64,000 nucleotides of DNA from the NCBI RefSeq assembly GCF_017355935.1, contig NZ_JAFIQT010000001.1, forward strand, positions 434,001-498,000. Direction: 5' to 3'. Source of the stretch: Telluribacter humicola. GTDB lineage: Bacteria > Bacteroidota > Bacteroidia > Cytophagales > Spirosomataceae. Position numbers and translations under genes: made by a program. Shown in pieces: positions 1 through 9,380 of the stretch (position 1 is the stretch's first letter; the number at the start of each line of letters is the position of its first letter). The notes below the pieces were generated by a model. That model saw nothing but the letters and a program-made list of their open reading frames with translations. It searched no databases and was not told the origin of the DNA.

Positions 1-162
1 ATGAACATCCATAAATACGGCAACACGACCGCCGCTACCATACCGTTGTGTCTGTGGGATTACGAGTCACAGCTTCATAAAGGAGACAATTTGGTACTCG
101 CAGCCTTTGGAGGCGGTTTTACCTGGGGATCGGCCTATGTAAAGTGGGCGTATGGAGCATAG
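1..162 (+). CDS. fabH: 3-oxoacyl-ACP synthase III (FabH), C-terminal fragment
   Basis: This is the last 53 codons of a thiolase-fold condensing enzyme that starts fatty-acid synthesis by joining acetyl-CoA to malonyl-ACP. The fragment begins inside the family signature around KYGNT, whose Asn belongs to the Cys-His-Asn active site, and continues into the glycine-rich [11 protein letters not shown] strand near the C-terminus. It ends at TAG 160-162. The ATG at position 1 is an internal Met, so the gene is cut by the window edge. It lies upstream of efp, accB and accC, the usual Bacteroidota order, which supports the assignment. Confidence 0.85.
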   Translation: MNIHKYGNTTAATIPLCLWDYESQLHKGDNLVLAAFGGGFTWGSAYVKWAYGA

Positions 163-287
163 TGTACTGCCGATACAGGGAAAATAATTGAACAATTACA
201 CAGAAGAAAGCATTTGAATAGGGATAGTTTGCTTATTATCAGCTAATTCAAACATTTTACAAACTACATTACTTATTAACTACTAGC

Positions 288-851
288 ATGGCATCGACTG
301 CAGATATCCGTAATGGATTAGTGATTGAATTCAATAATGATCTGTATCAGATTATTGACTTTCAACACGTAAAGCCTGGTAAAGGTAACGCGTTCGTACG
401 TACAAAGCTCAAGAGCCTTACCTCCGGCAAGGTGTTGGATAATACTTTCTCATCGGGAGCTACTATTAACCCGGTACGGGTGGAGCGTCATAAATTTCAG
501 TTTCTGTACAAGGATGAAGTGGGCTACAACTTCATGAACTCTGAGACCTTCGAGCAGATACTGCTGGACGAGAAACTGGTAGACGGAGCCAATCTGATGA
601 AGGAGGGACAGGAAGTTGAAATCCTTATGAATACCGAAAATGATACTCCGCTTACCTGCGAACTACCCGCTTTTGTGGAGCTGGAAGTAACATACGCTGA
701 GCCGGGGGTACGTGGTGATACCGCCAACTCTCCCAAAAAACCGGTGGAAGTAGAAACCGGAGCTACCATCATGGTACCTTTGTTCATCGAGCAGGGGCAG
801 CGGATCAAAGTAGATACTCGTACTCTTGATTACGTTGAAAGGGTAAAATAA
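288..851 (+). CDS. efp: Elongation factor P
   Basis: EF-P binds between the P and E sites of the ribosome and relieves stalling at consecutive prolines. The 187-residue product has the full family length: an N-terminal KOW-like domain with the PGKGNA loop, whose tip Lys (about residue 34) contacts the P-site tRNA, followed by two OB domains. The C-terminal stretch with DTANSPKKPVEVETGA and the IKVDTRT ending is typical. The ATG at 288 gives the canonical start. It follows fabH by 125 bp and precedes accB by 93 bp. No dedicated modification enzyme (EpmA/B or EarP) is seen in the window. Confidence 0.96.
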   Translation: MASTADIRNGLVIEFNNDLYQIIDFQHVKPGKGNAFVRTKLKSLTSGKVLDNTFSSGATINPVRVERHKFQFLYKDEVGYNFMNSETFEQILLDEKLVDGANLMKEGQEVEILMNTENDTPLTCELPAFVELEVTYAEPGVRGDTANSPKKPVEVETGATIMVPLFIEQGQRIKVDTRTLDYVERVK

Positions 852-944
852 GGATACAGTAGCAAAGGAGACTGGATGACATTCGTACTATTTCTGATGC
901 TTCCTTTGCTTGTTCTTGTCACAAATGGTTTAAAATAAGACTAC

Positions 945-1421
945 ATGGAAACCAACGAAATTCAGAAACTCATTGACTTCATTGCTCAGTCAGGGCTTGA
1001 TGAAGTGAACATCGAAACAGCTGATTTAAAAATAAAAGTGAAGCGCTACGGTACGCCGGTAGTCGCTAGTGCCGCTCCTGCTCAGGTTTCTTCTGCGCCA
1101 GTAGCATCTGTGGCTGCTGCCGCACCAGCCGCTGCTCCTGCTCCTGTTGCTGCTGCGCCTGCCGCGTCAGACGAGTCAAAATATATCACTATCAAGTCGC
1201 CCATGATTGGTACTTTCTACCGTGCATCCAGCCCCGAAGCACCTGCTCTGGTAAATATTGGGGATGAGGTTAAGCCCGGTAAGCCCGTGTGTATCATCGA
1301 GGCGATGAAACTATTTAATGAGATTGAGTCAGAAGTAGGTGGCCGTATCGTGAAGGTACTGGTTGAGAACGCTACACCGGTAGAGTTCGATCAGCCGCTG
1401 TTCCTGGTAGAGCCAGTCTGA
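945..1421 (+). CDS. accB: Acetyl-CoA carboxylase biotin carboxyl carrier protein
   Basis: AccB carries the biotin that shuttles carboxylate between AccC and the carboxyltransferase in malonyl-CoA synthesis. The 158-residue protein has an N-terminal helical region (about 1-33), an Ala/Pro-rich flexible linker (about 40-75) and a C-terminal biotinyl domain (about 80-157). The biotinylation motif EAMKLFNE places the modified lysine at residue 122. It lies 100 bp upstream of accC on the same strand, so co-transcription is likely. The linker is strongly Ala/Pro biased, as usual for this family. Confidence 0.96.
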   Translation: METNEIQKLIDFIAQSGLDEVNIETADLKIKVKRYGTPVVASAAPAQVSSAPVASVAAAAPAAAPAPVAAAPAASDESKYITIKSPMIGTFYRASSPEAPALVNIGDEVKPGKPVCIIEAMKLFNEIESEVGGRIVKVLVENATPVEFDQPLFLVEPV

Positions 1422-1521
1422 TCGCTGAGCCTTACTCCCGCCGCTGAAAGGCCCGGATGGGAAACAGGAATAAGTAAAACAATTGGTCATTGATCAATGG
1501 TAACTGTTAATAGAAATAACC

Positions 1522-2865
1522 GTGTTTAAGAAAATACTCATAGCCAACCGAGGCGAAATAGCCCTGCGTATTATCCGGACGTGCCGCGAAATGGGCATCA
1601 AAACGGTAGCGGTCTATTCTACCGCTGACCGCGACAGCCTACACGTTCGCTTTGCTGATGAGGCGGTATGTATCGGACCGCCCGTAAGCCGACAGTCTTA
1701 CCTTAATATCCCTAATATCATATCAGCGGCCGAAGTGACTGGAGCCGATGCCATTCACCCTGGCTACGGATTCTTGTCTGAGAATGCTGAATTCTCTCAG
1801 ATTTGCGCAGACTACGGCATCAAGTTTATCGGTGCTACCGCTGCCCAGATCAACAGCATGGGTGATAAAGCTACGGCCAAGGCTACCATGCGTGCCGCCG
1901 GAGTACCCGTTGTACCCGGTTCAGAAGGTCTGCTTGACTCGATCGAGCAGGGTAAAAAGCTGGCAGTCGATATGGGCTACCCGGTTATCCTGAAAGCTAC
2001 TGCCGGTGGTGGCGGACGCGGTATGCGTATCGTAAACAAGCCTGAGGAGTTTGAGAAGGCCTGGAATGATGCCCGTACCGAGTCAGGAGCTGCCTTTGGT
2101 AATGATGCGCTTTATCTCGAAAAGTTTGTAGAAGAGCCCCGTCACATTGAGATCCAGATTGTAGGTGATCAGTACGGAAAAGTGTGCCACCTGTCGGAGC
2201 GTGACTGCTCCATCCAGCGTCGTCACCAGAAGCTGGTAGAAGAAACTCCCTCACCGATCATTACACCCGAACTACGGGAACAGATGGGTGAAGCGGCTGT
2301 AAAAGGAGCTCAGTTTATTGGCTACGAAGGAGCCGGTACTATCGAGTTCCTGGTAGATAAGCACGGTAACTTCTACTTTATGGAGATGAATACCCGTATC
2401 CAGGTAGAGCACCCCATCACCGAAGAGGTTACTGATTTCGACCTGATTAAGGAGCAGATCAAAGTAGCGGCTGGTGAGCCTATCTCGGGCCGTAATTATA
2501 CGCCAAAGCTGTTCTCCATGGAGTGCCGTATCAACGCCGAAGATCCGGCGAATGGTTTCCGTCCCAGCCCCGGTAAGATCACTAACCTACACTTCCCCGG
2601 GGGGCACGGTGTCAGGATAGATAGCCACGTATACAGCGGCTACACCATCCCGCCTAACTACGACTCTATGATCGCTAAACTGATCGTAACGGGACAGTCG
2701 CGGGAGGAAGTAGTAACCCGTATGAAGCGTGCCCTGCAGGAGTTTGTAATTGAAGGAATCAAGACTACGATTCCTTTCCATATCAAGCTTATGGACGACC
2801 CAGGCTTCCGCTCTGGCAACTTCACGACTAAGTTCTTAGAAAGTTTTGATTTCAGCGGATTGTAA
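1522..2865 (+). CDS. accC: Acetyl-CoA carboxylase biotin carboxylase subunit
   Basis: AccC carboxylates the biotin of AccB using ATP and bicarbonate. The 447-residue length matches the family. Visible parts are the N-terminal biotin-carboxylase domain ([18 protein letters not shown]), the ATP-grasp glycine-rich loop GGGGRGMR near residue 170, the catalytic segment [17 protein letters not shown] near residue 290, and the C-terminal biotin-carboxylase domain. The start is GTG at 1522: it gives the canonical (V/M)[11 protein letters not shown] beginning, and no in-frame ATG lies close upstream. It is the last gene of the group and is followed by a strong terminator. Confidence 0.96.
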   Translation: MFKKILIANRGEIALRIIRTCREMGIKTVAVYSTADRDSLHVRFADEAVCIGPPVSRQSYLNIPNIISAAEVTGADAIHPGYGFLSENAEFSQICADYGIKFIGATAAQINSMGDKATAKATMRAAGVPVVPGSEGLLDSIEQGKKLAVDMGYPVILKATAGGGGRGMRIVNKPEEFEKAWNDARTESGAAFGNDALYLEKFVEEPRHIEIQIVGDQYGKVCHLSERDCSIQRRHQKLVEETPSPIITPELREQMGEAAVKGAQFIGYEGAGTIEFLVDKHGNFYFMEMNTRIQVEHPITEEVTDFDLIKEQIKVAAGEPISGRNYTPKLFSMECRINAEDPANGFRPSPGKITNLHFPGGHGVRIDSHVYSGYTIPPNYDSMIAKLIVTGQSREEVVTRMKRALQEFVIEGIKTTIPFHIKLMDDPGFRSGNFTTKFLESFDFSGL

Positions 2866-2890
2866 TCGTACAAGATTCACCTATATAGTA

Positions 2891-2919
2891 AGCCGGACCC
2901 TGAGGGGCCGGCTTTTTTT
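2891..2919 (+). terminator. Intrinsic terminator after accC
   Basis: A hairpin with AGCCGG paired to CCGGCT, plus an inner CCC/GGG around a TGA loop, is followed directly by seven T residues. It sits 25 bp after the accC stop and would end the fabH-efp-accBC transcript. Confidence 0.85.
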
Positions 2920-3090
2920 GTAGTTATATCATAAAGTGAATAAGCTGGACCCGATGTGAGGTAGCCTGGGTGCAGGAGGGGGATCAACTATACAGCAGGC
3001 GCGGGTGGTATGGGTAAAATAGCAAATGGACTCGCTTTACTATCCAATGTGAGGCGCCACAGTCTCCCTCCCTAAAACCTTTCTTTCTTA

Positions 3091-4731
3091 ATGAACGTAC
3101 TGCACTGGACGGATTATGTCGTCTTCTTTTTGTATTTCATAGGCGTAAGTACCTATGGCTATTGGGTATACAAACGTAAAAAGAGTAGTGAGGTAAATAC
3201 TAAAGATTTTTTTCTGGCGGAAGGCTCCCTGACCTGGTGGGCTATTGGAGCTTCGCTGATTGCTTCTAATATCTCGGCAGAGCATTTTATTGGGATGTCA
3301 GGCTCGGGCTTTGCCATGGGACTGGCCATATCATCCTATGAATGGATGTCGGCGGCAGCGTTGGTCGTAGTGGCGGTATTCTTTATACCCGTATACCTCC
3401 GCAACAAGATCTACACCATGCCGCAACTCCTGTCGCAGCGCTACAACGATACAGTGAGTACCATTATGGCCGTCTTCTGGCTGTTGCTCTACATCTTCGT
3501 TAACCTTACTTCTATTCTTTACCTAGGAGCGCTGGCCGTAGAAACCATTTCAGGTATTCCATTCCTGTACTGTATGGTGGGGCTGGCGCTGTTTGCCATT
3601 TTTATTACACTGGGAGGTATGAAAGTAATCGGCTATACCGATGTAGTACAGGTAGTCGTACTGGTACTAGGCGGGCTGGTCGTGACTTACCTGGCGCTGG
3701 ATATGGTATCCGACGAATTTGGCGGCGGCGGTGCACTCGATGGTTTAGGTATACTCCGGCAGGAAGCCGACACGCATTTTCACATGATCTTTGATGAGCG
3801 CCACAAGTACTACTACGAGTTGCCCGGCCTGTCTATCCTGATTGGCGGAATGTGGATCAATAACCTGAACTACTGGGGCTGTAACCAGTACATCATCCAG
3901 CGTGCACTGGGAGCCGATCTGCCCACGGCCCGGGCGGGTATCCTGTTTGCAGCATTTCTTAAGATTTTCATCCCCATCATTGTTGTAATTCCGGGTATAG
4001 CTGCTTATGTGCTATATCAAAATGGGTACTTCCAGCAGGAGATGCTGGATACCGCTGGCCTGGTGAAGCCCGACCACGCGTACCCTACCCTGATGAACCT
4101 TCTGCCCAGGGGTCTTAAAGGCCTTGCGTTTGCGGCTTTGACGGCGGCTATTGTAGCCTCGCTGGCGGGTAAGTGTAACAGTATCTCCACTATTTTTAGC
4201 CTGGATATTTACCATAAGTTCTTTGATAAAGGGGCTTCTGATCGAAAGATCGTGTGGGTAGGACGTCTGGCTGTTTGGGGAGCTTTTGCTATTGCCCTAC
4301 TGATCACCCCGCAGCTCCGGCACCTGGAGCAGGCTTACCAATTTATTCAGGAGTACTCCAACTACATCACGCCGGGTGCATTTGCCCTTTTCTTTCTGGG
4401 GATTTTCTGGAAGAAGACGACCTCCCTGGCAGCTATGTGGGCGGCTTTCCTGACGCTACCGCTCTCGATCCTGTTCAAATCAATGCCTTTTCTGCTTGAC
4501 ACGCTAGTTGGAATTCAGATCAATCCTATACCATTCCTGGACCGTACACTGTGGGTATTCTGTATTCTGGTAGTGCTCATGGTAGCTATATCACTTCTCA
4601 TAAAAGAAGATCAGGCAGATAGAAAAGCGTTGGAAGTGAAGCCTAGTATGTTCAGGGTCTCCCCCTCATTCGTAGTACTATCTATCCTGATCGGAGGGAT
4701 ACTTACGGCTCTGTATACGGTGTTCTGGTAG
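3091..4731 (+). CDS. Sodium:solute symporter (SSS) family transporter
   Basis: This is an inner-membrane transporter of 546 residues, in the size range of SGLT-like SSS proteins. It is almost entirely hydrophobic with about 13-14 membrane segments. Family features include the start DYVVFFLYFIGV, the KDFFLAEGSLTWWAIGASLIASNISAEHFIG segment, and a later GGMWINNLNYWGCNQYIIQRAL stretch. The C-terminus has the extra segments of the SGLT-type branch. It stands upstream of a myo-inositol oxygenase gene, which makes an inositol or related sugar a reasonable substrate; this is inferred from context only. No partner subunit is seen. Confidence 0.9.
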   Translation: MNVLHWTDYVVFFLYFIGVSTYGYWVYKRKKSSEVNTKDFFLAEGSLTWWAIGASLIASNISAEHFIGMSGSGFAMGLAISSYEWMSAAALVVVAVFFIPVYLRNKIYTMPQLLSQRYNDTVSTIMAVFWLLLYIFVNLTSILYLGALAVETISGIPFLYCMVGLALFAIFITLGGMKVIGYTDVVQVVVLVLGGLVVTYLALDMVSDEFGGGGALDGLGILRQEADTHFHMIFDERHKYYYELPGLSILIGGMWINNLNYWGCNQYIIQRALGADLPTARAGILFAAFLKIFIPIIVVIPGIAAYVLYQNGYFQQEMLDTAGLVKPDHAYPTLMNLLPRGLKGLAFAALTAAIVASLAGKCNSISTIFSLDIYHKFFDKGASDRKIVWVGRLAVWGAFAIALLITPQLRHLEQAYQFIQEYSNYITPGAFALFFLGIFWKKTTSLAAMWAAFLTLPLSILFKSMPFLLDTLVGIQINPIPFLDRTLWVFCILVVLMVAISLLIKEDQADRKALEVKPSMFRVSPSFVVLSILIGGILTALYTVFW

Positions 4732-4867
4732 GTAGTACCTACAATCTGGCTAGGCTATGTTTCGTGAAAGGTAATATCAGATTACTACCATTTTTTCGTT
4801 AGTAGTGTATAGCGTAGGGGTAACCCCTCCTTCGATTGTCTTAGAAACATAACTAACATAACTTGCC

Positions 4868-5224
4868 ATGAAAAACCTGCGATCTATATCCTTGTGGGCT
4901 ATCTTGTTACTACTGGGAAGCTTTGCCACTTCCTGTGTGTATCATAATCGCCCACCACGCCGTTACGACTATGGGTATCGTATGCCACCGCCACCTCCAC
5001 GGGTTATAGTGGTACATCCGGGCCCACCGCCACCCCGTGTAGTATACCGGGACCATCCTGGTAACCATGGCCGTCGGAATGGTCACTACAAGCAAGGGCG
5101 CTATGATAACGGACGCCGTAACTATGAGTACGACGAAAGACAGCTTCGTAGCAACCGGAATTACAATCAAAACCGTCGCTATGATGAGAGTGCCCGCCGT
5201 GACCGCTCACGTGGCCCGCGCTGA
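4868..5224 (+). CDS. Small Pro/Arg/Tyr-rich lipoprotein, unknown function
   Basis: This 118-residue product has a lipoprotein signal: charged start MKNLR, a hydrophobic core, and a lipobox ending SFATSC with Cys at about residue 23. The mature part is low-complexity and predicted disordered, with proline runs (PPPPP, then PPPP) followed by a very basic tail rich in Arg, Tyr, Asn and Asp. Similar short envelope lipoproteins occur in Bacteroidota, but I do not recognise a named family. It is flanked by a perfect hairpin terminator and probably forms its own transcript. A role in cell-envelope binding would be a guess. Confidence 0.75.
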   Translation: MKNLRSISLWAILLLLGSFATSCVYHNRPPRRYDYGYRMPPPPPRVIVVHPGPPPPRVVYRDHPGNHGRRNGHYKQGRYDNGRRNYEYDERQLRSNRNYNQNRRYDESARRDRSRGPR

Positions 5225-5265
5225 TAGAATCAGAAGTAACAGTCTATTTTTGGATTGATAGTCTT

Positions 5266-5296
5266 ATAAACGGCTGCCTTCCCGGCAGCCGTTTAT
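5266..5296 (+). terminator. Hairpin terminator after the small lipoprotein gene
   Basis: A perfect 13-bp stem (5266-5278 with 5284-5296) encloses a 5-nt loop and is followed by AT-rich sequence with a short T run. It lies about 40 bp after the stop codon. Confidence 0.75.
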
Positions 5297-5447
5297 ATAT
5301 TTTTACAGCTTACCTTACCGAATGATGCAGCTGATCATGTATGCAGAACATTTTCTGTCTGATCCGGTTATTTAGGTTCAGTAAGTCTACTGTCATCCAA
5401 GCTTTTGTATATATTTACAGAATCAACAGCATTATCGGCTTATCCCT

Positions 5448-6314
5448 ATGAAAACTTCCGAAATAAACGAAAACGAACCGCTGCAAAGCCTTGACCAGTG
5501 GGAGGATGATCTTCTGGAACGCTATCCGGAGCCTTTCACCAAAGCCAAAGAAGAGTACCGTAACTACGATACGCCGGAGCGGGACACGGTGCGGGAATTC
5601 TATAGACTCAACCACCGCTACCAGACCTATGACTTTGTACTGGAAAAGGAGCGGGAGTTTCTGAAGTTTGACAAGAAGGAAATGCCTGTATGGGCTGCTT
5701 TTGACTTCCTGAATACACTGGTGGATGATTCGGACCCAGATACCGATCTGGATCAGCTTCAGCACCTGCTGCAGACTTCCGAGGCTATACGTGCGGACGG
5801 CCATCCCGACTGGTTTGTACTGGTAGGTCTGGTACATGACCTCGGTAAAGTACTGTGTCTCTTTGGCGAGCCCCAGTGGGCCGTGGTTGGTGATACCTTC
5901 CCGGTAGGTTGTGCGCACTCTGACAAGATCGTATACCCTGAATACTTCAAAGACAACCCCGATACCTACGACGAGCGCTACAACACCAAGTACGGTGTGT
6001 ACGAGCCGAACTGTGGTCTGCGCAATGTACATATGTCGTGGGGACATGACGAGTACATCTATCAGATGATGAAGGATTATATCCCTGAAGAGGGACTGTA
6101 CATGCTGCGTTACCACTCATTCTACTCACAGCACCGCGAGCACGCTTATGAGCACCTGATGGATGAGCACGATCACGAGATGTTTAAGTGGGTAGATAAG
6201 TTTAACCCGTATGACCTGTACTCTAAATCGCCCGTTGCCCCCAACTGGCAGGAGCTGCGTCCTTACTACGAGAATCTGGTAGCTAAGTACCTGCCTGCTA
6301 CACTGCGTTTCTAA
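5448..6314 (+). CDS. myo-Inositol oxygenase (MIOX family)
   Basis: This 288-residue protein belongs to the eukaryote-type inositol oxygenase family, an HD-domain-like di-iron enzyme that cleaves myo-inositol to D-glucuronate with O2. By comparison with mouse MIOX all six iron ligands appear present: His106, His130 and Asp131 (VHDLGK), His200 (SWGHDEY), His223 (YHSFY) and Asp256 ([10 protein letters not shown]). The [12 protein letters not shown] and [14 protein letters not shown] segments are also typical. Length equals the animal and plant enzymes. The two SSS transporters around it suggest uptake and oxidation of inositol, but no glucuronate catabolic genes are in the window. A perfect hairpin follows the gene. 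Confidence 0.93.
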   Translation: MKTSEINENEPLQSLDQWEDDLLERYPEPFTKAKEEYRNYDTPERDTVREFYRLNHRYQTYDFVLEKEREFLKFDKKEMPVWAAFDFLNTLVDDSDPDTDLDQLQHLLQTSEAIRADGHPDWFVLVGLVHDLGKVLCLFGEPQWAVVGDTFPVGCAHSDKIVYPEYFKDNPDTYDERYNTKYGVYEPNCGLRNVHMSWGHDEYIYQMMKDYIPEEGLYMLRYHSFYSQHREHAYEHLMDEHDHEMFKWVDKFNPYDLYSKSPVAPNWQELRPYYENLVAKYLPATLRF

Positions 6315-6360
6315 GTAGGTAGCTGTTAGGCAGTAGCATATAGATATTTCAAAGTCTTTA

Positions 6361-6407
6361 CAAACAAGAGCGGCTCACTGGTACTACCAGTGAGCCGCTC
6401 TTGTTTG
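6361..6407 (+). terminator. Long perfect hairpin after the inositol oxygenase gene
   Basis: A 22-bp perfect stem (left arm from 6361, right arm to 6407) with a 3-nt loop lies 47 bp after the stop codon. The right arm ends in a T-rich CTTGTTTG stretch. It is best read as a factor-independent terminator, possibly working in both directions. Confidence 0.75.
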
Positions 6408-6508
6408 TACCGTACTATTATTTAGAGAGAAGTACCTGCGCCGCTTGCAAATAAGCTACTTAGCCTTTTTGTTTGCAGGTTGTAAGTACTATCCCCTCTC
6501 ATCTTGCT

Positions 6509-7921
6509 ATGCTTGCTGTTTCCATTGTTATATATCTGCTGCTCAACCTGGGTATAGGTATGTGGGCTTCGCGCCGGGTATCAACGACCAGGGATTTTAT
6601 TCTGGCCGGGCGGAGCCTACCGCTGGTGCTGGCCGCCTCCGCCACCTTCGCCACCTGGTTCGGCTCAGAAACGATCATGGGAGCACCGGGAGAATTTATC
6701 AAGAATGGGGTACTGGGCATCATTGAAGATCCCTTTGGGGCGGCTCTGTGTCTGTTTCTGGTGGGTATTTTCTTTGCGCGCCGTTTCTACCAGATGAATA
6801 TCATCACCTTCTGCGATTTCTTTCGGTTGCGGTTCGGTAGACCTGCTGAGTTGCTTTCGGCTATTCTGATTATTCCCTCTTATTTTAGCTGGATAGCCGC
6901 ACAACTTATAGCCATGGGTATAGTCCTGAAGGTAGTACTTGGCTGGCCCCTTACCGAATGTATTCTACTGAGTTCGGTGGTCGTAATCCTGTACACCCTG
7001 ATGGGAGGGATGTGGTCTATATCTATTACGGACTTCGTGCAGACCATGATGATCATTGCCGGGCTCGTATTTGTGTCGGTAGTACTGTATCAGAAAGCGG
7101 GTGGGTTCACTCCCATTGTTAACCAGATGCCCGACGGCTTCTTTCGCTTCTACCCCGACTGGACATTCAAAAGTTCGGTAGAGTACTTCGCCGCCTGGAT
7201 TACCATTGGATTGGGCTCCATACCGCAGCAGGATGTATTTCAGCGGGTGATGGCGGCCAGGTCGGCCGATGTGTCGGTGAAGGCGTCGTTGCTGTCGTCC
7301 TTTATGTACCTGACCATCGCGCTGCTCCCCCTGTTCATTGGACTTTGCGGACACCTGCTGTACCCCGAGCTAGAGAAGCAGGACTCTCAGATGATCATCC
7401 CGAACATGGTGCTGCTGCATACCGGGCTGCCCTTACAGATCCTGTTCTTTGGAGCCCTGGTATCAGCCATTCTCAGTACTACCAGTAGTGCCATACTGGC
7501 TCCGGCGGCGGTATTAGGTGAAAATATTGTCAAGTTCTTCCGCCCCGACCTGTCCGACCGTCAGTTGCTGCTGGTAATAAGGGTAGGTATTCTGGCTATT
7601 ACAGTGATTTGTATTGTGATGGCTACGACGCGTGAAAGCATCTTTGAACTGGTCAGTGAGTCATCGGCTTTTAGCCTGGTGTCCCTGTTTGTACCCTTAG
7701 CAGCCGGACTGTACTGGCAACGGGCTAATCAGCTGGGTTGTATCTTATCCATGAGTGTAGGGCTGGTGGTGTGGCTGGCGTGTATGTGGCTGGAAACCGA
7801 GTACCCGCCTATGATCTACGGATTGCTAGCTAGTATAGTAGGTATGGTCGCAGGGATTGCTTTCGGCAATTCGGCGGTGAAGTATGATCCGCTGGTGGAG
7901 AATAAGGAGGCATTACATTAG
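6509..7921 (+). CDS. Sodium:solute symporter (SSS) family transporter
   Basis: This is a second SSS transporter of about 470 residues with about 13 membrane segments and the PutP/PanF-like length. Diagnostic segments are SIVIYLLLNLGIGMWASRR, the RDFILAGRSLPL motif, and FATWFGSETIMGAPGEFIKNG, followed by GLGSIPQQDVFQRVMAARS. A TTG at 6473 in the same frame would add 12 residues, but the ATG at 6509 places the first membrane segment at the usual distance from the N-terminus, so I prefer it. The gene is followed 35 bp later by an exported hydrolase gene. The substrate is unknown; it differs clearly from the 3091-4731 transporter. Confidence 0.88.
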   Translation: MLAVSIVIYLLLNLGIGMWASRRVSTTRDFILAGRSLPLVLAASATFATWFGSETIMGAPGEFIKNGVLGIIEDPFGAALCLFLVGIFFARRFYQMNIITFCDFFRLRFGRPAELLSAILIIPSYFSWIAAQLIAMGIVLKVVLGWPLTECILLSSVVVILYTLMGGMWSISITDFVQTMMIIAGLVFVSVVLYQKAGGFTPIVNQMPDGFFRFYPDWTFKSSVEYFAAWITIGLGSIPQQDVFQRVMAARSADVSVKASLLSSFMYLTIALLPLFIGLCGHLLYPELEKQDSQMIIPNMVLLHTGLPLQILFFGALVSAILSTTSSAILAPAAVLGENIVKFFRPDLSDRQLLLVIRVGILAITVICIVMATTRESIFELVSESSAFSLVSLFVPLAAGLYWQRANQLGCILSMSVGLVVWLACMWLETEYPPMIYGLLASIVGMVAGIAFGNSAVKYDPLVENKEALH

Positions 7922-7956
7922 CTTTTTGGGTACAGGTTCTTTTATCATAAACCTTA

Positions 7957-9264
7957 ATGGAAAAAGAACCTCATCCTTTGTGGTCTGTTACCCGCCGTGG
8001 CTTTATGAAGTCGTCGGTAGGCTTGGCCGTTGCTCCGTTCTTTGGAGCCAAATCCAATCCAGTAGAGGTGTCTCTGCTCTTATCCCCAACTCCTATGTCC
8101 CTTCCTGATAGTTCACAAAGTATTATTGGTAACTACGGTAGCTGGGCCGCCGGACTGCGAGCTAATCCGCCTAAGCTATCTCTGCGGGCTACGCCTAAAA
8201 TGAAGCTGAGCGCCTGGAAAAAGGAAGCTTTGCCCAAGGTAAAAGAACTGGTGGCGAGTCCACCGATCAACCAGGTACCTGCTATGACAGTGGGGAAGAG
8301 ATATGTGTACGATGGACTGGAAATTGAAGAGTTGACGTGGCAGCTACCCTACGGCCGACCTACCAAAGCGTTACTTCTGAAACCCGAGGGAACTCAAAAA
8401 CCTCTGCCAGCCATTCTGGCCCTGCACGATCATAGCGGTGAAAAGTACTACGGTTATGCAAAGATCACCCGCACCTCCGACCAGCAGGACCCCCACATGC
8501 GCGAGCATCAGGCGGGCTACTACCAGGGCAGAGCCTGGGCCAATGAAGTAGCTAAACGCGGTTATGTGGTGCTGGTGCCGGATGCCTTTCTGTTTGGCAG
8601 TCGCCGGGCCTACTACGAAGATGTTGCGGGCATCAGCTGGGGAATGCCTAAAACCGGGGCGAAAAGCGACGCGGAGATTACCACTCAGGAAGAGATAGAT
8701 GCCTACAACGCCTGGTCGTCTGCCCACGAGCACGTGGTATCCAAATCTTTGTTTTGTGCCGGAACTACCTGGCCTGGCGTAGTACTAGCCGAAGATCAGG
8801 TGGCGCTGATGGTACTGAGCCAGCGGCCTGATGTGGACCCAAAACGGCTAGGTTGCGCAGGACTATCGGGAGGCGGCCTGCGCACGGTGTATCTGGCGGG
8901 CCTTGACGATCGTATCAAATGCGCGGTGTGTGTGGGTTTTATGTCTACTTGGAATGATTTCCTGCTCAACAAGGCCTACACGCATACCTGGATGACGTAC
9001 ACCCCGCTACTACCCAACTACCTGGAGTTTCCGGAGATACTCGGACTGCGTGCACCTCTGCCCGTGATGGTGCAAAGCAACAATCAGGACCGGCTATTTA
9101 CAGGGGCCGAAATGAAGAAAGCTGATGCTATTCTGCGGGAAGTATATACCCTTGCCGGTGCGGGAGATGCCTATCAGGGCCGGTTCTACGAAGGAGACCA
9201 TAAATTCGATGTGGCTATGCAAACTGATGCTTTCGCGTGGTTTGATAAGTGGCTACGTGGATGA
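7957..9264 (+). CDS. Tat-exported alpha/beta hydrolase (Abhydrolase_7/acetyl-xylan-esterase-like)
   Basis: The 435-residue protein starts with a twin-arginine signal (TRRGFMK, then SSVGLAVAPFFGA), so export in a folded state is likely. The hydrolase domain shows the nucleophile elbow GLSGGG, with Ser as the probable nucleophile, an Asp candidate in the NNQDRLF region and the catalytic His candidate in GDHKFDVAM near the C-terminus. The LPAILALHDHSG strand-loop matches the oxyanion-hole region of dienelactone-hydrolase and acetyl-xylan-esterase relatives. It follows an SSS gene by 35 bp and is probably co-transcribed. The substrate cannot be read from sequence; a carbohydrate ester is plausible. 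Confidence 0.82.
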   Translation: MEKEPHPLWSVTRRGFMKSSVGLAVAPFFGAKSNPVEVSLLLSPTPMSLPDSSQSIIGNYGSWAAGLRANPPKLSLRATPKMKLSAWKKEALPKVKELVASPPINQVPAMTVGKRYVYDGLEIEELTWQLPYGRPTKALLLKPEGTQKPLPAILALHDHSGEKYYGYAKITRTSDQQDPHMREHQAGYYQGRAWANEVAKRGYVVLVPDAFLFGSRRAYYEDVAGISWGMPKTGAKSDAEITTQEEIDAYNAWSSAHEHVVSKSLFCAGTTWPGVVLAEDQVALMVLSQRPDVDPKRLGCAGLSGGGLRTVYLAGLDDRIKCAVCVGFMSTWNDFLLNKAYTHTWMTYTPLLPNYLEFPEILGLRAPLPVMVQSNNQDRLFTGAEMKKADAILREVYTLAGAGDAYQGRFYEGDHKFDVAMQTDAFAWFDKWLRG

Positions 9265-9358
9265 AGATAGATCAGTGCCCTTGGGTTTAGGGAACCAAAA
9301 GAAAAGTTAATGAAGGTAACTCCAACAAGAGCGGAAAGCTGTTGTTTAGGTAATTGGT

Positions 9359-9366
9359 TATATTTG
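9359..9366 (+). promoter_or_regulatory. Candidate -7 element for the DUF433/DUF5615 module
   Basis: TATATTTG matches the Bacteroidota -7 consensus TAnnTTTG and ends 14 bp before the preferred ATG at 9381. I see no convincing -33 TTTG at the usual distance, so this is tentative. Confidence 0.4.
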
Positions 9367-9380
9367 TAAAAAGCTCGGTA

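Noticed and set aside
4868-5224. Minus-strand frames (86 and 68 residues) opposite the small lipoprotein gene
   Set aside because: The plus-strand frame has a clear signal and lipobox, while the opposite frames have none.
5415-6116. 233-residue open frame on the minus strand opposite the inositol oxygenase gene
   Set aside because: It lies entirely across a well-supported gene, has no recognisable domain and reflects the reverse frame of that gene.
6361-6407. Perfect 47-bp inverted repeat considered as a mobile-element end or REP unit
   Set aside because: It is a single copy just after a stop codon, with a T-rich right side, which fits a terminator better.
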